A stretch of DNA of 64,000 nucleotides from Anastatus disparis. Its lineage: Eukaryota; Arthropoda; Insecta; Hymenoptera; Eupelmidae. The notes beneath the pieces are model-generated. The model saw only the letters and a program-made list of their open reading frames with translations, did no database searches and was not told the origin of the DNA. The stretch's first letter is position 1; each line of letters starts with the position of its first letter. The stretch spans positions 62,001-126,000 of the forward strand of contig JAFFSR010000004.1 in NCBI GenBank assembly GCA_017163975.1, given 5' to 3'. The position numbers were made by a program, and so were the translations under genes. Positions 11,240 through 23,899 of the stretch are shown here, piece after piece.

Positions 11240-11361
11240 CCATAATATGGCCACAAAGTCAGTCTTATTTCGACGGAATATGGCCAGATTATGGACTTGA
11301 CAAGGCCACAAACCCAGTCTTATTTTGACGGAATATGGTCAGTTTATGGACTTGACAAGAA
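11240..11361. repeat. tandem duplication of a ~57 bp unit
   Basis: Two adjacent copies share GGCCACAAA, CAGTCTTATTT, GACGGAATATGG and TTATGGACTTGACAAG. Related ATATGGCC words recur at 16805-16870, perhaps another fragment of the same repeat. Confidence 0.65.
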
Positions 11362-11369
11362 ATACAAAT

Positions 11370-13992
11370 TTATATAATTTCGAAAAGATAATTAAAATTT
11401 TGAAATAATAGTCGAGGAAATTATAATTTAGAATTATCAGAAAATGATTCATTTTAATAAATTATCATCATATATTATTTATTTTTATAATTAACAATAA
11501 CGCATTTAAGTTTCATTTATAAAGTTATAGTTGCAACAGTCCTAAAACCTTGCCCATAATAAAAAACTAAAATGAAAGAAAAAACTTTGATTTATATTAA
11601 ATTATTTTGGGCTGACATATGCGGCACTATTTAAACAATTGAAAATGTTTTTGCCCTTATTTCCATGTATGTGGGAGGAGCTGGGTTTACATGTGCATTA
11701 TTGCAGTCGGGACCACTCGGGCAACAGAAGATATTATTACCAAAACATCATTGGACTAAGTGTTTAACCAGTAGAGGACGCAGAAATTACGCCAAGTGAT
11801 GGGCGTCAGCGCGTGATCAGACTTGGAGTTTCTAAATCACTGCTGATTTTCTTTTGTTAACAAAAGTTTTTTTTTTCTTTCGTTTTTGCAACAAGTTCAA
11901 ATTTGCATATTTTTTTTCTTATTAAGATAAAATCAAATAATTTTTGTTTAATTGAAATATTGAAATATGGGTCGGTAAAGTAGATCACGTCTAAAAGTTA
12001 AATATATCATTAATGTTATAAAATTAGATAATTTGTTCATTGAATACTAAATTGTGAGAATTAATATATATTTTCAATTTCCTGACGAGATTCTAAAAAG
12101 TCAATCCTAAAAAATGTTTTAAATGGATGTGTGTTCACCAAGAAATAGAACTTTTGTAGAGTGGGCCTGGCAAGTTTATAGCTGTAATATTACTTTTATT
12201 CTTACTTTTACGTTAATTACTTATTATTTTTTTAAATTTTGTTGAAGATAGTTTTATATTTTCAATAACATTTTATATGGCTTTTTTTACACTTTATTTT
12301 TAACAAAGGAATTTTTTATTGATTTATTATTATCATCAAAATATAGGTACAATATCATTTTTAAGTATTATTTTAAATCATATTAAAACTTGACCACACA
12401 TTATTGATTTCAGTATTTTTTCAAGTGTATTTTTGTTATAATTAAATTTCCACTTTTTTATTATCTATAATGTTAAAGACTTTTTTTAGAGATATAATAA
12501 ATTTTTTTATAGTTGATTGTATTAAATTAGTTTAAATTTTTAACAAAATATTTTTTATTTTTGAGATAGTGAAAAAGATTTTTTTTTAAAGCTAACTTGC
12601 CGTAATTTTACCTTTTTAAAGGTTTTTTGGGGAGATAACACAACTTTTTCAAAGTCGAAAATTCTCATCTCAACAAATTTATTAACTTTACCGATAATCT
12701 GATACTTTAATATAATAACACTAATTTTATAGCTAATTGTATCAACCTAATTTTTATATATTTATTATTATTATAAAATATTTGTTTTCGAAAAAATTTT
12801 AATCTTATTTTCTTCCACACTTTCAAATTAATCAACTATTATAAAACTTATTTTGTCTAAATATCGTATGAAAAACTAATTAATAAATTAAGAATGTTTT
12901 AAAATATGCAAATATTACTTTTTCATTTGTTGTTGTTTTCATTTTTAAATACCAAATCGGTATTACCGACTTTTGAATTTCGCCGCTTTCAACTGTTGAA
13001 TTTTATGTACGGGACGTTTTACTGCGCATGCGCGAACTGATCACATGAACGCCCGTCAGCTGTATGGAACGAGACACTAAATTCTTATATTGTTTATTTA
13101 CGCGATGTCTTTATACATTTAGCATGTTCTGAAAGCATTCACCTTAATACATGCGTTCATTATTAATAGATATAACTCGTATTCTCTTTCTTTTTCTCAC
13201 TCTCTATACTCTCTTTCTCTCTCTCACTTATTAGCAATCGCACAACTCGTATTCTGTCTCTTTCTCTCACATCAGACGAAAAACTCTTCGTCGTTCTCTA
13301 ACATCCGCCGAAAATCTGAAACAACCCGATATAGAAAAGAAATCGACAGACTAACCTGTGATAATAAAAAAAAAACAGGAGTGGCAGTCGTGGGGACTGG
13401 CCGACAGAAGCTATGCTTCCAGTATATATATAGAAACTAGGAAGTTCAAAAATTATAGTTAATTTTTTAATGAAAACTGGTTATTTTTCATTCAATGTAT
13501 TATGTATTTAAAAATATATTAATAATATAGTTTATTAATATCAATTATTAAAAAATTAAGAAAGAAATGTTTATACACAGCTTATAAAGTTTCATTGATA
13601 TAAAAAAACGAAGCAGTAAAATTTTCTAGTTTCTCAAATAAAATATACAGAAATGTACAATACCAAAATTTACGAAAAATTTTTCGTAAAAAAATAATTT
13701 TTTAAATAGAAACAAAGAATAAAAAGTTAAAAAAGAAATTAAAATAAAGATAAAATACCAATTTTGTTTTGAGTAAATTTTTTTTGTTAACTGAGCAAAT
13801 AATATATATATATATATATGTTTATACAGTAAGATTACGAGGAAAGTACCTATACGAAATCAGTAGGTGCAAGTGAGAGGGTATAGGGAAACCTCGTTAA
13901 CATGAAAATATATTTAGAAAAAGAGAAACAGTACCCGCTTTGTGTTTACCTATAACGTTCTAATATGTATAGATACTTTCCTCAAAATTTTA

Positions 13993-14032
<40 letters not shown>

Positions 14033-14810
14033 ACACACACACTACAAGCATCAATCGTAGTATATTCAACGCGCACATCCACTTGTGTATATGCACGCAT
14101 ATTCTTAAGCGGAATGGGAGAGAGGGAAAGAAAGAAAGAGAAAAAAGAATTCAAGTGTTTGTATGTTGATAGAATTATGGCACCCTGTGCCATATTCGTA
14201 CATTCACGCTGGGTGACATTTGGGACTGTCGATTTTTATACATTTAGTGCCCCTGCCGTAACGTCGCGTAAGAAGCATAGCTTCAAAAATCATGAAAACT
14301 TGACTTTTGGCCATGTGTTTTTGTTGTCAGATAAAACATTAGATCATTTTATGTATACTTGTAATCAAATAATATATAAATATTGAAACATAATCATTTA
14401 CTCAAAGTTTTAATCTTTGAACATCACAAATTCAAAGTAAATAGGGAAAGCCGTAGCGCTAACATGCCGTAAGGAGCGCTACCGCGCTCCCTGATTTTTT
14501 TATAATAATATTATTTTTACCATATCCAACCAGAAAGTTTCTACTTTCATCCCCACTACTTCCACCGAAAGTCTCACATTCTTGCCGGGGCAGGAAGCAA
14601 AAAGAACGTTCTGCGCAGGCGCTGACGACAGAGTATAGCATACGTTATATCTCTCCGTCTCTTTCTTTTCCCCATATAATGTCTAATATACCTAGCCTTT
14701 TTGCTCTTCATCAAAATCTTTTTCTGTTTCTTTTTCGAAATCTCTTAAATTTGAAACAAAAGAAACAAAATGTATATATTATAATGTATATGTATACATT
14801 GTATTGTATT
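11370..14810. other. gene-free, repeat and low-complexity region
   Basis: No exon is supported. It holds pyrimidine-rich TCTCTTTC tracts (13180-13275), a TA/CA microsatellite (about 13998-14042), a short GC-rich hairpin GGAGCGCTACCGCGCTCC (14474-14491), and a GCGCATGCGC word near 13026. The words GAAGCTATGCTTC (13407) and GAAGCATAGCTTC (14272) point to dispersed copies of an unclassified repeat. Confidence 0.5.
13998..14042. repeat. (TA)n(CA)n microsatellite
   Basis: Alternating TA run followed by a CA-rich run. The short open frames crossing it in both directions are products of the repeat. Confidence 0.9.
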
Positions 14811-14819
14811 ATTATTTAG

Positions 14820-15105
14820 TTAAAAATGTGTGTGATGAAAAATGTGTGCATTAAAATAAAGTGTATCGAAGAATAACTCTATCAGATTAAATAATAAATT
14901 TTTTTTTTATTAATGAACTATCATTACGAGTGTTACCGTGTAGTGTATATAGTAGAACAAAGCATAGAATCTTTAAAAATGTGTGTGATGAAAAATTAGA
15001 ATAATTCATAACATCTTTTTTTATTAATGAATTATCATTACGAGTGTTACCGTGTAGTGTGATATCGTGAAGTGTATCTAGTAGAACAATATAGCATAAC
15101 GTTTA
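14820..15105. repeat. tandem duplication, ~145 bp units
   Basis: Copy 1 (about 14820-14970) and copy 2 (about 14971-15105) share AAAAATGTGTGTGATGAAAAA, TTATTAATGAA, ATCATTACGAGTGTTACCGT and TAGTAGAACAA. The second copy has a small internal insertion with GTGATATCGTGAAGTG. Confidence 0.8.
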
Positions 15106-15156
15106 CGTTATACATAATTTCAATTGACAATTTTCGGCTTGGCTATGGTAAAAAAT

Positions 15157-15288
15157 TGTATACGCGCCACGGGAGTGAAGGGGGACATCTTAACCCGCGC
15201 GTTTATCGCCTTCGCCTTTGGCTCGGGCGATAACATAAGCGCGGGTTAGAATGTCCCCTTTCCCTCCCTTGGTGTGTAATATACTATT
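15157..15288. mobile_element. palindromic element, family P, copy 1
   Basis: Long imperfect palindrome with arms reading GGGGGACATCTTAACCCGCG and CGCGGGTTAGAATGTCCCC and a GC-rich loop CTTTGGCTCGGGCG. Its right end, read on the minus strand, is TAGTATATTACACACCAAGG. This matches the end of the palindrome at 35431-35558, linking it to the other family members. Confidence 0.65.
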
Positions 15289-15389
15289 AAAAAAAGTTTT
15301 TTTACCTTAGATATGTAAAATATAAGACTTTGACCCATAAATAATTTTAAATAATTTCATAAAATGATTGAAATTCTTTCCTTTATTCG

Positions 15390-15600
15390 AACACTTGATT
15401 TTGGTGGTCACTGCAAGCTTTCTCAGCCAATTTTCAACAAATTGACTTCAAAATTTCCAGAGATCTTTAATTTATATAGATTCACAAAATAACACTTTTA
15501 TTTAAAGAAAAAAAAGAGAATTTAAAAGTTTGTCGAACAATTGGTTAAAAATTAACTGAGAAAGCTTACGACAATCATCAAATTGAAAAAATCAGATTTT
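15390..15600. repeat. imperfect inverted repeat
   Basis: GCAAGCTTTCTCAGCCAATT at left is answered by an AACTGAGAAAGCTTACGAC stretch at right (about 15556-15575). This forms a diverged hairpin of roughly 200 bp in total. No TIR or target duplication could be fixed. Confidence 0.45.
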
Positions 15601-15667
15601 TGACTAATTAAAAGGATTTTAAGCATTGAATGAGATATTTTAAAATTATTCATAGACTTTGTAAATA

Positions 15668-15925
15668 AATTTAGAATATTCTGTCTATTATAATATCAAT
15701 ACAGATCCATGTAATATAGGTTGTATTGTAATTTCACTTTAAAGAAGTTGGTGGCAAGTTTCATTTTTGGTCTAGCGACCGCAAAAATATTTAATAATAC
15801 ACATGTTAGACTATTCTTTTTAAAATTATGGCACTCAAAGTTCTAAAATTTTGCAAGTAATTTTAAAATGTCCTACTGTAACATAATATCAATGCAAATC
15901 AATGTAATCTAGGTTGTATAATAAA
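15668..15925. repeat. direct repeat A (partner at 16286-16510)
   Basis: Shares long words with 16286-16510: ATAATATCAAT, TTGTATTGTAATTTCACTTT, AAGTTTCATTTTTGGT, CTCAAAGTTCTAAAATTTTG. The two copies are about 620 bp apart. Non-coding and unclassified. Confidence 0.75.
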
Positions 15926-16285
15926 ACATAACATTGAATTCTATAGTTTGAAAAGAAGTAGTCTGGTAAGTGTCATATGAAAGGACTCATCATAGACTAA
16001 ATCAAATATAAAACCGCTTACCAACTTTTTTAAGCAAAATAACAGTAAAAAATAAATTAAATTTATATGCATTGAGGAAGATATTTTAAAGCAATATACA
16101 GAGTATCATAGCTTTAAGTACTATAGTTTTAAAAAAAATCTAACAAGTACCACATGAAACATTTCATTCGACATAGACTAAAAATAAAACTGTCCATCAA
16201 GCTTTTTAAAGTGATATAATTTCATTTTTACTTATTTGTTTTTAAAATTATAGCATTTACAGTCATAAAATTTTGTAAATAACTT

Positions 16286-16510
16286 TAGAATGTTTTGCCT
16301 AGCATAATATCAATATAAATTCATATATTGTGGATTGTATTGTAATTTCACTTTGAAAAAATTGGTGATAAGTTTCATTTTTGGTTTAGTTACAAACAAA
16401 ATATTTCATAATACACATATTCGTTTTGAAAGTCTGGTACTCAAAGTTCTAAAATTTTGCAAATAATTTTAAAGTGTCTTGCTATAACATAATGTCAATG
16501 CAAATCAATT
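16286..16510. repeat. direct repeat A, second copy
   Basis: Diverged second copy of 15668-15925. Between them, 15960-16250 carries looser matches to the same words, suggesting an older multi-copy array. Confidence 0.75.
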
Positions 16511-16519
16511 AGTTTTATT

Positions 16520-17251
16520 ATATAACATAATATTGAGTTTTTCAACTAACTAACAAAACTTAAGAACTACATTAGCGCGTCTATTTTCAAAGATTAGGGT
16601 TAGGTTAAGATGTCGAATATAAAGTCATATTAGAAAATTAGGTTATAATAAAAAAAAATTCATTTTTAATTAAAATCTGAAGAATAGTGAATAAAAAAAT
16701 GATAAAGAAGAGTAGAGAAAGTTCACAATTAAAGTTAAACTTGTTATACTATAAATACAAGTTTATTATAGTAGTACGCACAAATCACACATTAGAATAA
16801 GTCCATATTATGGCCAACTTATGGTGAAATTTGTCAGTGTAATTACACCTTACAAATATGGCCATATGTTGGTGGACACGCAATAATTTATGCTAAACTT
16901 TCTACCAAGGAAACTAAATTAAAAAAAAAACAATTTTATAATTTTAAAAATAATTTATCTAAAACAAGATATTTTTTACTTTATCATGATTCATTAATTT
17001 TTTTTTTAATTTGGAAAATTCTAGACTTACATGGAAAAAATATTTATTTAAAAAAACTATAATTTTTAGGGATTCCTTTGAAAATAAATCGTCTTCCTTT
17101 AAAAATAGATACTCTTTAAAAATTGGTTATGAAATTTTATTGTGTGGATCAATAAAATAAATAATTTTTAATACTTTTTATACAAGTGAATTTTATTGCT
17201 TTTTTAAACTTTGATATTCATACAAAAATTTGTGTTAATTTTTTTGTAAAC
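16520..17251. other. intergenic; no gene seen
   Basis: AT-rich spacer downstream of CAP2 with ATATGGCC words near 16810-16865 that resemble 11240-11360. Confidence 0.5.
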
Positions 17252-19078
17252 TTAAGCAATATCGTATACTGGCTCATTAAGGAAGTTACCAGCTGGACTG
17301 TAATTACAGATAAGATGAACTTTATTGAAATTTCCATCTTTGAATGATATTGCACCACAACCAACTTCAGTAGATTTACTCCAGACCACTTGAGTGTAAT
17401 GTCCAACTACTGCATTATTAGCACCGGAACCACTTTAAATAAATTTTTATAAATACAATATTGAATTTCCAATAAATGATTGTTACGAAAATACAACTAG
17501 TATTTCAACTTAAATGGAGTGCAGATTGATTATTAGAATTGAATATTTTCATTCATAAAATTTTTTTAAATTCAAAAATCTTAAATTTTTGTGTAGAAAT
17601 TCTATGTAATCAATTATAGAACAATCCTTATGAAAATTTTTTCTATTTTAAGGAAAATTTAAAAGTTTGAAGTCTCGGATTTTCTTCTAACTTTAAAGAA
17701 GTTTTTTCTTTAAAAAAATCGGAAAAACAACTGCGTTCAATCAGTTGAATACTCAATCTTTTTAAAGTTATGAACTATTTCACTTAAATTTTAAAAATTT
17801 CTAGGAAAATTTAGATTGGCTTACAAGCTCTGCAGTGTATAAAATACTAATTTCATAATATTCTTTTAAAATTATATAAAAGTTAAAATCATAATATTTC
17901 GATTAAAAAAATGAATAAAAAAAACTTGATTAGCTTATAAATTATGAAATAATAAAAATGATGCAGAAATTTGATATATAAAAGTAAATTCTATAGCCCT
18001 TCATAGCTTTCCTGTTAGCTCAGAATATACAAAGCAAATAACTATAGCAAATATATGAAAATAACTGACTGAACGTAACTGATCGAAATCTCTCTACATT
18101 TGCAGCAAAGTTATATAAAAAACATTATTGCTTAAACAATTCATATAAGTTAATATATAAGCCTAAATTTAGTTTATATGCAAAGATTGAAAGATAACTT
18201 TTTCAAAAGCACTTACGAATATTTGGAAACACCATTATTGGGCATGTCCTTAACTTCATCGTACCAATTTTGTACCAATTGTTCGTACTTAATACCTTTA
18301 ACATCTCCAGTAGTTCCCATATAAGCAATGTTTTGGCCAACAACAGAGTTTTCTAAAATGTCATAGAAAAATACAATTTATTTGATTTTAGTTAACATCT
18401 AATTTTCTATTGTTTTATGATTTGAGAATTATACATGTATTGATTTTCCTTACCTGTATTTCTGCAAGGATCATGTGAAAAATTACATTGGTCAGCCCAT
18501 CTTTGTGCAATCAATGCTAACTCATCATTCCATTTCTAAAAGAAATTAAACATATGTAATTTTATGATTATAATTTATGATAAAGATCACATTTGAATTA
18601 ATTTTAATAATAATTCAATTTTGATTTTCTTACCAAATCTGGCATATTTTTAGCACCAGGTTGAGGGCCAGGACTTCCTTGAGTTTCTTTGCCACTTGCT
18701 ACCTTTTGCCTCAATTGATTGTGATATTTTACAATAGCATCCTGTTCTTCTTTAGATATTCCAGTTGATATGACATCTTTGCATGTCTTTCCCGGACCAG
18801 CGCTCTACATTCATTAATTTATTTTCATTATTCAAAACCTCTATTTCTCTCTCTATCGTAATAAATTATAAATTTTAATATATTTATTTTCATGCATTTA
18901 ATGCAAAATTTTCTAAAGTGAAAGTATAAAAAATGTGAGTTTTAGAGCTTACCGGATAAGTACAACATGTGTGAGGATTATTACCGCAGCTTTGAATTTT
19001 ACAATAATCGGCGGCACTTGATACTTTAAAAGTTATTGCGACAGTTGCAAGAAGTAAAAATTCAATTTTCCTTCCCAT
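17252..19078 (-). CDS. CAP2: antigen 5 / venom allergen 5-like secreted CAP protein
   Basis: Five exons on the minus strand: 18953-19078, 18634-18804, 18454-18535, 18217-18352, 17252-17432. GT-AG throughout, phases 0,0,1,2, 231 residues. Signal peptide about residues 1-22. DYCxIxSC and a modified PHTCC give one cysteine more than the usual antigen 5 set. CAP motifs present are [25 protein letters not shown] and [11 protein letters not shown] chose the ATG at 19078 over an in-frame ATG at 19102, because it aligns with the MARK start of CAP1 and directly precedes the hydrophobic core. Of the copies here it reads closest to CAP1 and shares an upstream 14-mer with it. Confidence 0.93.
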
Positions 19079-19179
19079 ATTGACTAAAAAAATTGATAAC
19101 ATAATTGTTAATATTCATAAATTAATTTAATAATTTCATAGTATTTTCATAGTGATTGTTTTAATCTAATTAATTTAAG

Positions 19180-19198
19180 TTTATATTTTGATGTCTGA
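19180..19198 (-). promoter_or_regulatory. CAP2 promoter block: TATA-like plus shared 14-mer
   Basis: TATAAA on the minus strand (19180-19185) overlaps the block ATTTTGATGTCTGA (19185-19198) also found upstream of CAP1. This is about 105 bases before the ATG. Confidence 0.35.
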
Positions 19199-19199
19199 A

Positions 19200-21260
19200 T
19201 TGGTGATTGTTTTAATTAAAAACAAAAAAAAATACAAGAATATTAATAATTATCATTTTAGATTTATTAGTATTTATCTTTATTTTTAAATTTTTTTAGA
19301 GTGAGTCCTATATAAAAAAAACATCCTGCATATCGAAAGTTAAGTACAATATGGCTCTCAAAATTTATCTTTAATTAATTCTATACAATTTTTGCTATCT
19401 TAGAGAAAAAAAATTATCTTTCGTTTTGAATGGTCACTAATTTTAAACAACTTCTAAGTTATAATTTATTAAATAAATTCATACACACATATATACTTAG
19501 ATATAAGCACTTTTTACAAATGACTTTTTTGGCTCTTTGAGTCCAAATATATTAAAAATACAAAAAAAAATTTTATTGATACCATATTGTCTTTATCAGA
19601 AAGCGAAAAGAGATACATACAGATACCTTTAATTCTTTTCAAAACCCACACAAATAATCAATGAGTATACTGACTAAGTTTGATGCTGTTTAAATGATAT
19701 GTGCGGTTTTACTGCTATTTATAGTAATTCAAATGAGAACAAGCATCAATGTTACAATCATAGTACAATTAGATTTTTTGACATTATAATTAACGTGTTT
19801 TTTTAATTACTAGAAGGAAGTAATAAAAAATCATCAGTTTATACTATCATTGATCTTGTGTTTGACAGCAGTAATTGATGCTAAAGAAAAAATTTTATTT
19901 TATTACGATTAAGTAAGTAGCTTTTGGATTCCTAATCACAAATTCACATAATAAAATTGAAATAGTACCGGAATGTATTATAAAATGTTCGTTGAAATTT
20001 TCAGTATTTATAACATTAGATTTTTTATTAGACGTCATAGAAATAATTTTTTTTTAAATTACAGCAATTATTTACTAATTGTAGAATGCATATGCAAAAC
20101 ATTGTGAAATATATGAAAAAAATATGTTGCAGGAGATGTTCTCTTATGTTTGATGAATGATAATAATTATCATTGTAGTTAATATCTAATATTTACAATC
20201 CAAGGTCATTGCAGAAGAAAAAATTTTTTTATCTTTATTACATATAACTACATTGATATCTACAAGATTTACTTTAAAATTTTCAAATTTTTAAAAAGCG
20301 GAAAAACAAGTAATTATTTCGCTTTAGGATTGTTTTCTATTTATAAGCGCAACACGTATACGTTTTGGCGGCCAATTGGTTCACTCAATTCTAACCAGCT
20401 AACCAGGTATTTTTCACATATTTTTACTTTTTAAATTTTAAAAGTGAAAAATAAAAAATTAGATTAATTATTATGAACAATTTATTTCAAATATTTATTA
20501 TAAATTTTTTACCCGCAACATTCAAAACATTATATTTATTGTAATAAATAAATCTATTTCTGAACTTATGATAAAAATAATTATAATTTAATAGTTTTTA
20601 GAGATCCTATACTTTTTAAAAGTATTGGCTATAATTTAATTTGCAAACATATGTATTAATTATTAAATGAATTCATTCACAGAGTGATTAGTCCTAAGTA
20701 CATTAATTTCACATTAAAATTACACTGACCTGCAGTTTGTAAAAATAATATATGCAAAAGTTTTAACCGCTTATCTAAACCAAACTAATGTTATTGCGAA
20801 ATAAATCTTTGCAGTTGAAAATTGTATAAGAATTTTTTTCAAAAGGAAATAATACAATTTTCAAAAAGCCATATTTTATCCTTAATTTATGACTCTGATA
20901 GTCTACTTTGAAAAATTTTGGAAGAACATAAAACGAAAAGCTGTCACACCGTAGATAATATTTTTCAAAGATAAATTTTACCGTTTTCATTGTTTAGACT
21001 ATTGAAATTATTATAAAAAATGGTGTGACCATAACTCGAGATTTCATTTAATTAGAATAACTTCATTCGATTAAATAAAAAATTTTTTAAGACAAATCTG
21101 AATATAAAGTAACATATATTTATCAGACACAGAGTACAATTTTACTCATTTATATTACTATTTTATCATTAAGATTGGAAAAAAAATATTTAAAATATAT
21201 TGAATCAAGTTTTATTAATTTTATTACGATAAATTAGTTAAGAATGCTTTTTCAAATTAT
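19200..21260. other. CAP2-CAP3 spacer; no gene seen
   Basis: AT-rich non-coding DNA. The part at about 20860-21000 is a diverged copy of the block found upstream of CAP3 (24660-24795) and of the CAP pseudogene (37805-37925). Shared words are TTTATGACTCTGATA, AAAATTTTG, GAACATAAAA and GATAATATTTTTCAA. Confidence 0.55.
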
Positions 21261-21282
21261 AGTATAAAATTAAATTTGTTCT

Positions 21283-21283
<1 letters not shown>

Positions 21284-21347
<64 letters not shown>

Positions 21348-21395
21348 ATGTGTATTTGTGTGTCTGTGTGTGTACGCGTGTGCGTGTGTGTGTAT
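21284..21395. repeat. (TA)n(TG)n microsatellite
   Basis: TA run followed by a TG-rich run with CG interruptions. It produces spurious open frames on both strands. Confidence 0.9.
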
Positions 21396-21783
21396 GAGGA
21401 CCTTAACTTGAAATTTCAAAGATATAGTAAACCAAAACAAGCAATACAATATTATATTATCACACTGGATGATAATTTTTATATTTATAGATTTTATTTT
21501 ATTATGTCTATTGCTAATCATTTGATAAATATCAATTATTTTACGGTTTTGTAGTAAAAATAAAACTGCGATTCTTTGTTATTGTATAAAATATATTTCT
21601 TTTCATCGCAAAATGATTATTTTTTTAAAAATACAAATATTTATTGACGTACATTTTCTTAACTTAAATAAGTATAATACTTCTATATTATTCTTAAAGC
21701 TTTAACAATACAAATAATACTTAACGTATACAGAATACTTAGTGATATCTTAAATTGGCATTTTTTAAATTATCAAATTTATA

Positions 21784-23799
21784 TTAACGGGTTTCGTAGA
21801 TAGGTTGGCCTATAATATTTCCAGCTGGTCCATAATTACAAACAAGGAAAAATTTGTTAAATCCTCCGTCTACATATTTCACTGCGCCACAGCCAATTTT
21901 AGTGCTTTTTGCCCAAATTAATTGAGTATAATGCCCAGCTTTTATAGCTTTGCTACTGCAAAATACATTAAATCATATGTGATTAAAAAAGCTTAAGCTA
22001 AAGTTGAGAATATTAAAATACTTCATGATTTAAGATGATGCTATACCTGAACTGGGAAACGTCATTTTTACTGAAATCTTTAACTTCGTCATACCACATT
22101 TGAATCATTTCTTCAATTTTCAAATCATGAACGTTACCCGTTGTCGCAAGAGAAGCTATGTTTTGACCAACTTTGAAGCGTTCTAAAAATTAATAAATAA
22201 TATCATTTAGTTTTTATAGTACAGCCATTTAATTCTTTTTTCTGTATTTGGCGTATAATAAATAATAGTACATTATGCGACTAGGGAGTAAAGTCCTATA
22301 TTTCTTCCGAGGGTAGCGAGTTCCCGAGGGAGAAATTAGACTTTACTCCCAAGTTGCATATTGTGCTTTATTCCTATCTCAACAATGGTCTAATATTAAT
22401 ATTCAATTAAAATTTTTAATCTATTCAATTTTAGAAGTTAGAAATATCTCTCTTTCGGCCTGCTTTTCGAGTTAATAAGGTGGCCTATTTCTGTTGAGGT
22501 AGGAATTAAATTTTTTTAATTCATTGTTTACTACACTGAGAGAAATCGGCTCTTGAAGCAAGTTATCGGCACTTGCCGCTAACAGAAATTCTTCTCGTTT
22601 TACATCATAATAGCGATCTGCTTAAATCAAACATAGAATCTGTTTGCTAAAATCCACTAGCCGCAAGTGGATATATATTTGATTCAAATAAATTTATCCA
22701 CTAATCGCAAGTAGATATAAAAAAAGGAAAATTCACTTGCAGCTAGTGGATTTCAGTTTGATGTAAACATACATTCACTAAATGCTAATGGATTTCATGT
22801 TGAATCAAACAGATACTTTACGTGAAGGAAAAAGCACCCATTTTCCGAAATAATAGATTTCTACTTCCATGAAGTGGATTTCATGTTGATTCAAACAGAT
22901 CGCACTCAAATCGAATGTTCTGCTTGCTTCAAGAGCTGATTTCTTTCAGTGTACGTATTACATGTTTCAAATGCATGAATAAAGTATTTACCAACATCTC
23001 TGCAATTATCATGAGCAAAGTTACATTGATCAGCCCATCGTTGTGCTAAATCAGCTAATTCATCATCCCATTCCTAAAAATTGATGTTAAAATAATTTTT
23101 CTTATAAAGACAAATTTATTTATTTTATATAAAAAAATGCTCAAAATATAAAATTATAACGTACCACTTTCGGCATATACTTTGCAGGTGGTTGAGGTCC
23201 AGGATTACCTCGAGTTTCTTTTCCAGCAGCAACTCTTTGTCGCAATTCATTATGTAAATCAACGATCCTTTGTTTTTCTTCTTTTGTCAATCCTGAACTT
23301 ATAATGTTCTTACCACAGCGAGCTGATGGACCGGATGTCTATTACATAAAATTATTAAAACTTAACTTATTTTACAGTAAAATTGTGACACTGAATTGTA
23401 ATTATCATGGTAATTACGCTCTTAACTTTTAGTGTTTTAGTATTTATTAGAAATTTGTTTGATTAGTTTTAGAATATGATATTTATCTTTAAAAACTTCA
23501 CTTTCTTATCACATTAAATAATTTCTTTATATAGAAAAGATGTTAGCAATTGATAATGGATATTAATTTATAGATAAAAATAGAAAAAGTGCAATACAAT
23601 AATACATTAAAATAAAAAAAAACTATTAAGTTTTAATGCTTTCTAAATACAAAAAAAGAAAAAAACTTACTGGAAATAAACAAAGAGTATGTGGACGTAA
23701 ACCACAACTTTCGATACTGCAATAATTAAAAGCACTAGCAGAAACAAATGATGGTAAGACAATCACAAACAACATCGTCACTTTAACACTTCTTACCAT
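21784..23799 (-). CDS. CAP3: antigen 5 / venom allergen 5-like secreted CAP protein
   Basis: Five exons on the minus strand: 23671-23799, 23165-23338, 22992-23073, 22047-22182, 21784-21955. GT-AG, phases 0,0,1,2, 230 residues. Signal peptide about 1-23, then NYCSIESC...PHTLC. CAP motifs are [30 protein letters not shown] and [10 protein letters not shown]. Eight mature cysteines. The start MVRSVK at 23799 fits the family. An in-frame ATG at 23844 would add 15 polar residues in front of the signal peptide and is less likely. Intron 3 (22183-22991) is enlarged by a palindrome and a MITE. The upstream region has a clear counterpart in front of the pseudogene at 36.7 kb, so these two are sister copies. 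Confidence 0.93.
22263..22372. mobile_element. palindromic element, family P, copy 2
   Basis: Inside CAP3 intron 3. Arms GCGACTAGGGAGTAAAGTC and GACTTTACTCCCAAGTTGC enclose a GAGGGTAGCGAG / CCCGAGGG centre. The left end AATAGTACATTATGC matches the end of the copy at 31890-31998 read on the other strand. Confidence 0.7.
22534..22951. mobile_element. CACTG-type MITE in CAP3 intron 3
   Basis: Terminal inverted repeats of about 29 bp, differing at two positions, start CACTGAGAGAAATCGGCTCT at left and end with its complement at right. TA lies directly outside each end (22532-22533, 22952-22953), an apparent 2 bp target duplication. The interior has several copies of an ATCCACTAG / GTGGATTTCA-type motif and no coding frame. 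It belongs with 8879-9382. Confidence 0.85.
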
Positions 23800-23899
23800 T
23801 TTACTCCTTGTAAATCCAAAGAATTTAGCTTTTGATTCGCACATCTTTTACTTTTTTTTCTCCTCTCACTTCTTACACTTTCATTGAACTGAAGCTATA

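Noticed and set aside
11780..13070. possible 1.3 kb element with inverted ends (GATGGGCGTCAG / GACGGGCGTTCA words)
   Set aside because: Similarity is limited to about 25 bases and no target duplication is visible.
13942..14386. overlapping frames on both strands around 14 kb
   Set aside because: They run through TA/CA and GA-rich simple repeats and have no domain or splice support.
21270..21554. frames rich in Tyr/Ile or Val/Cys
   Set aside because: Products of the (TA)n(TG)n microsatellite.
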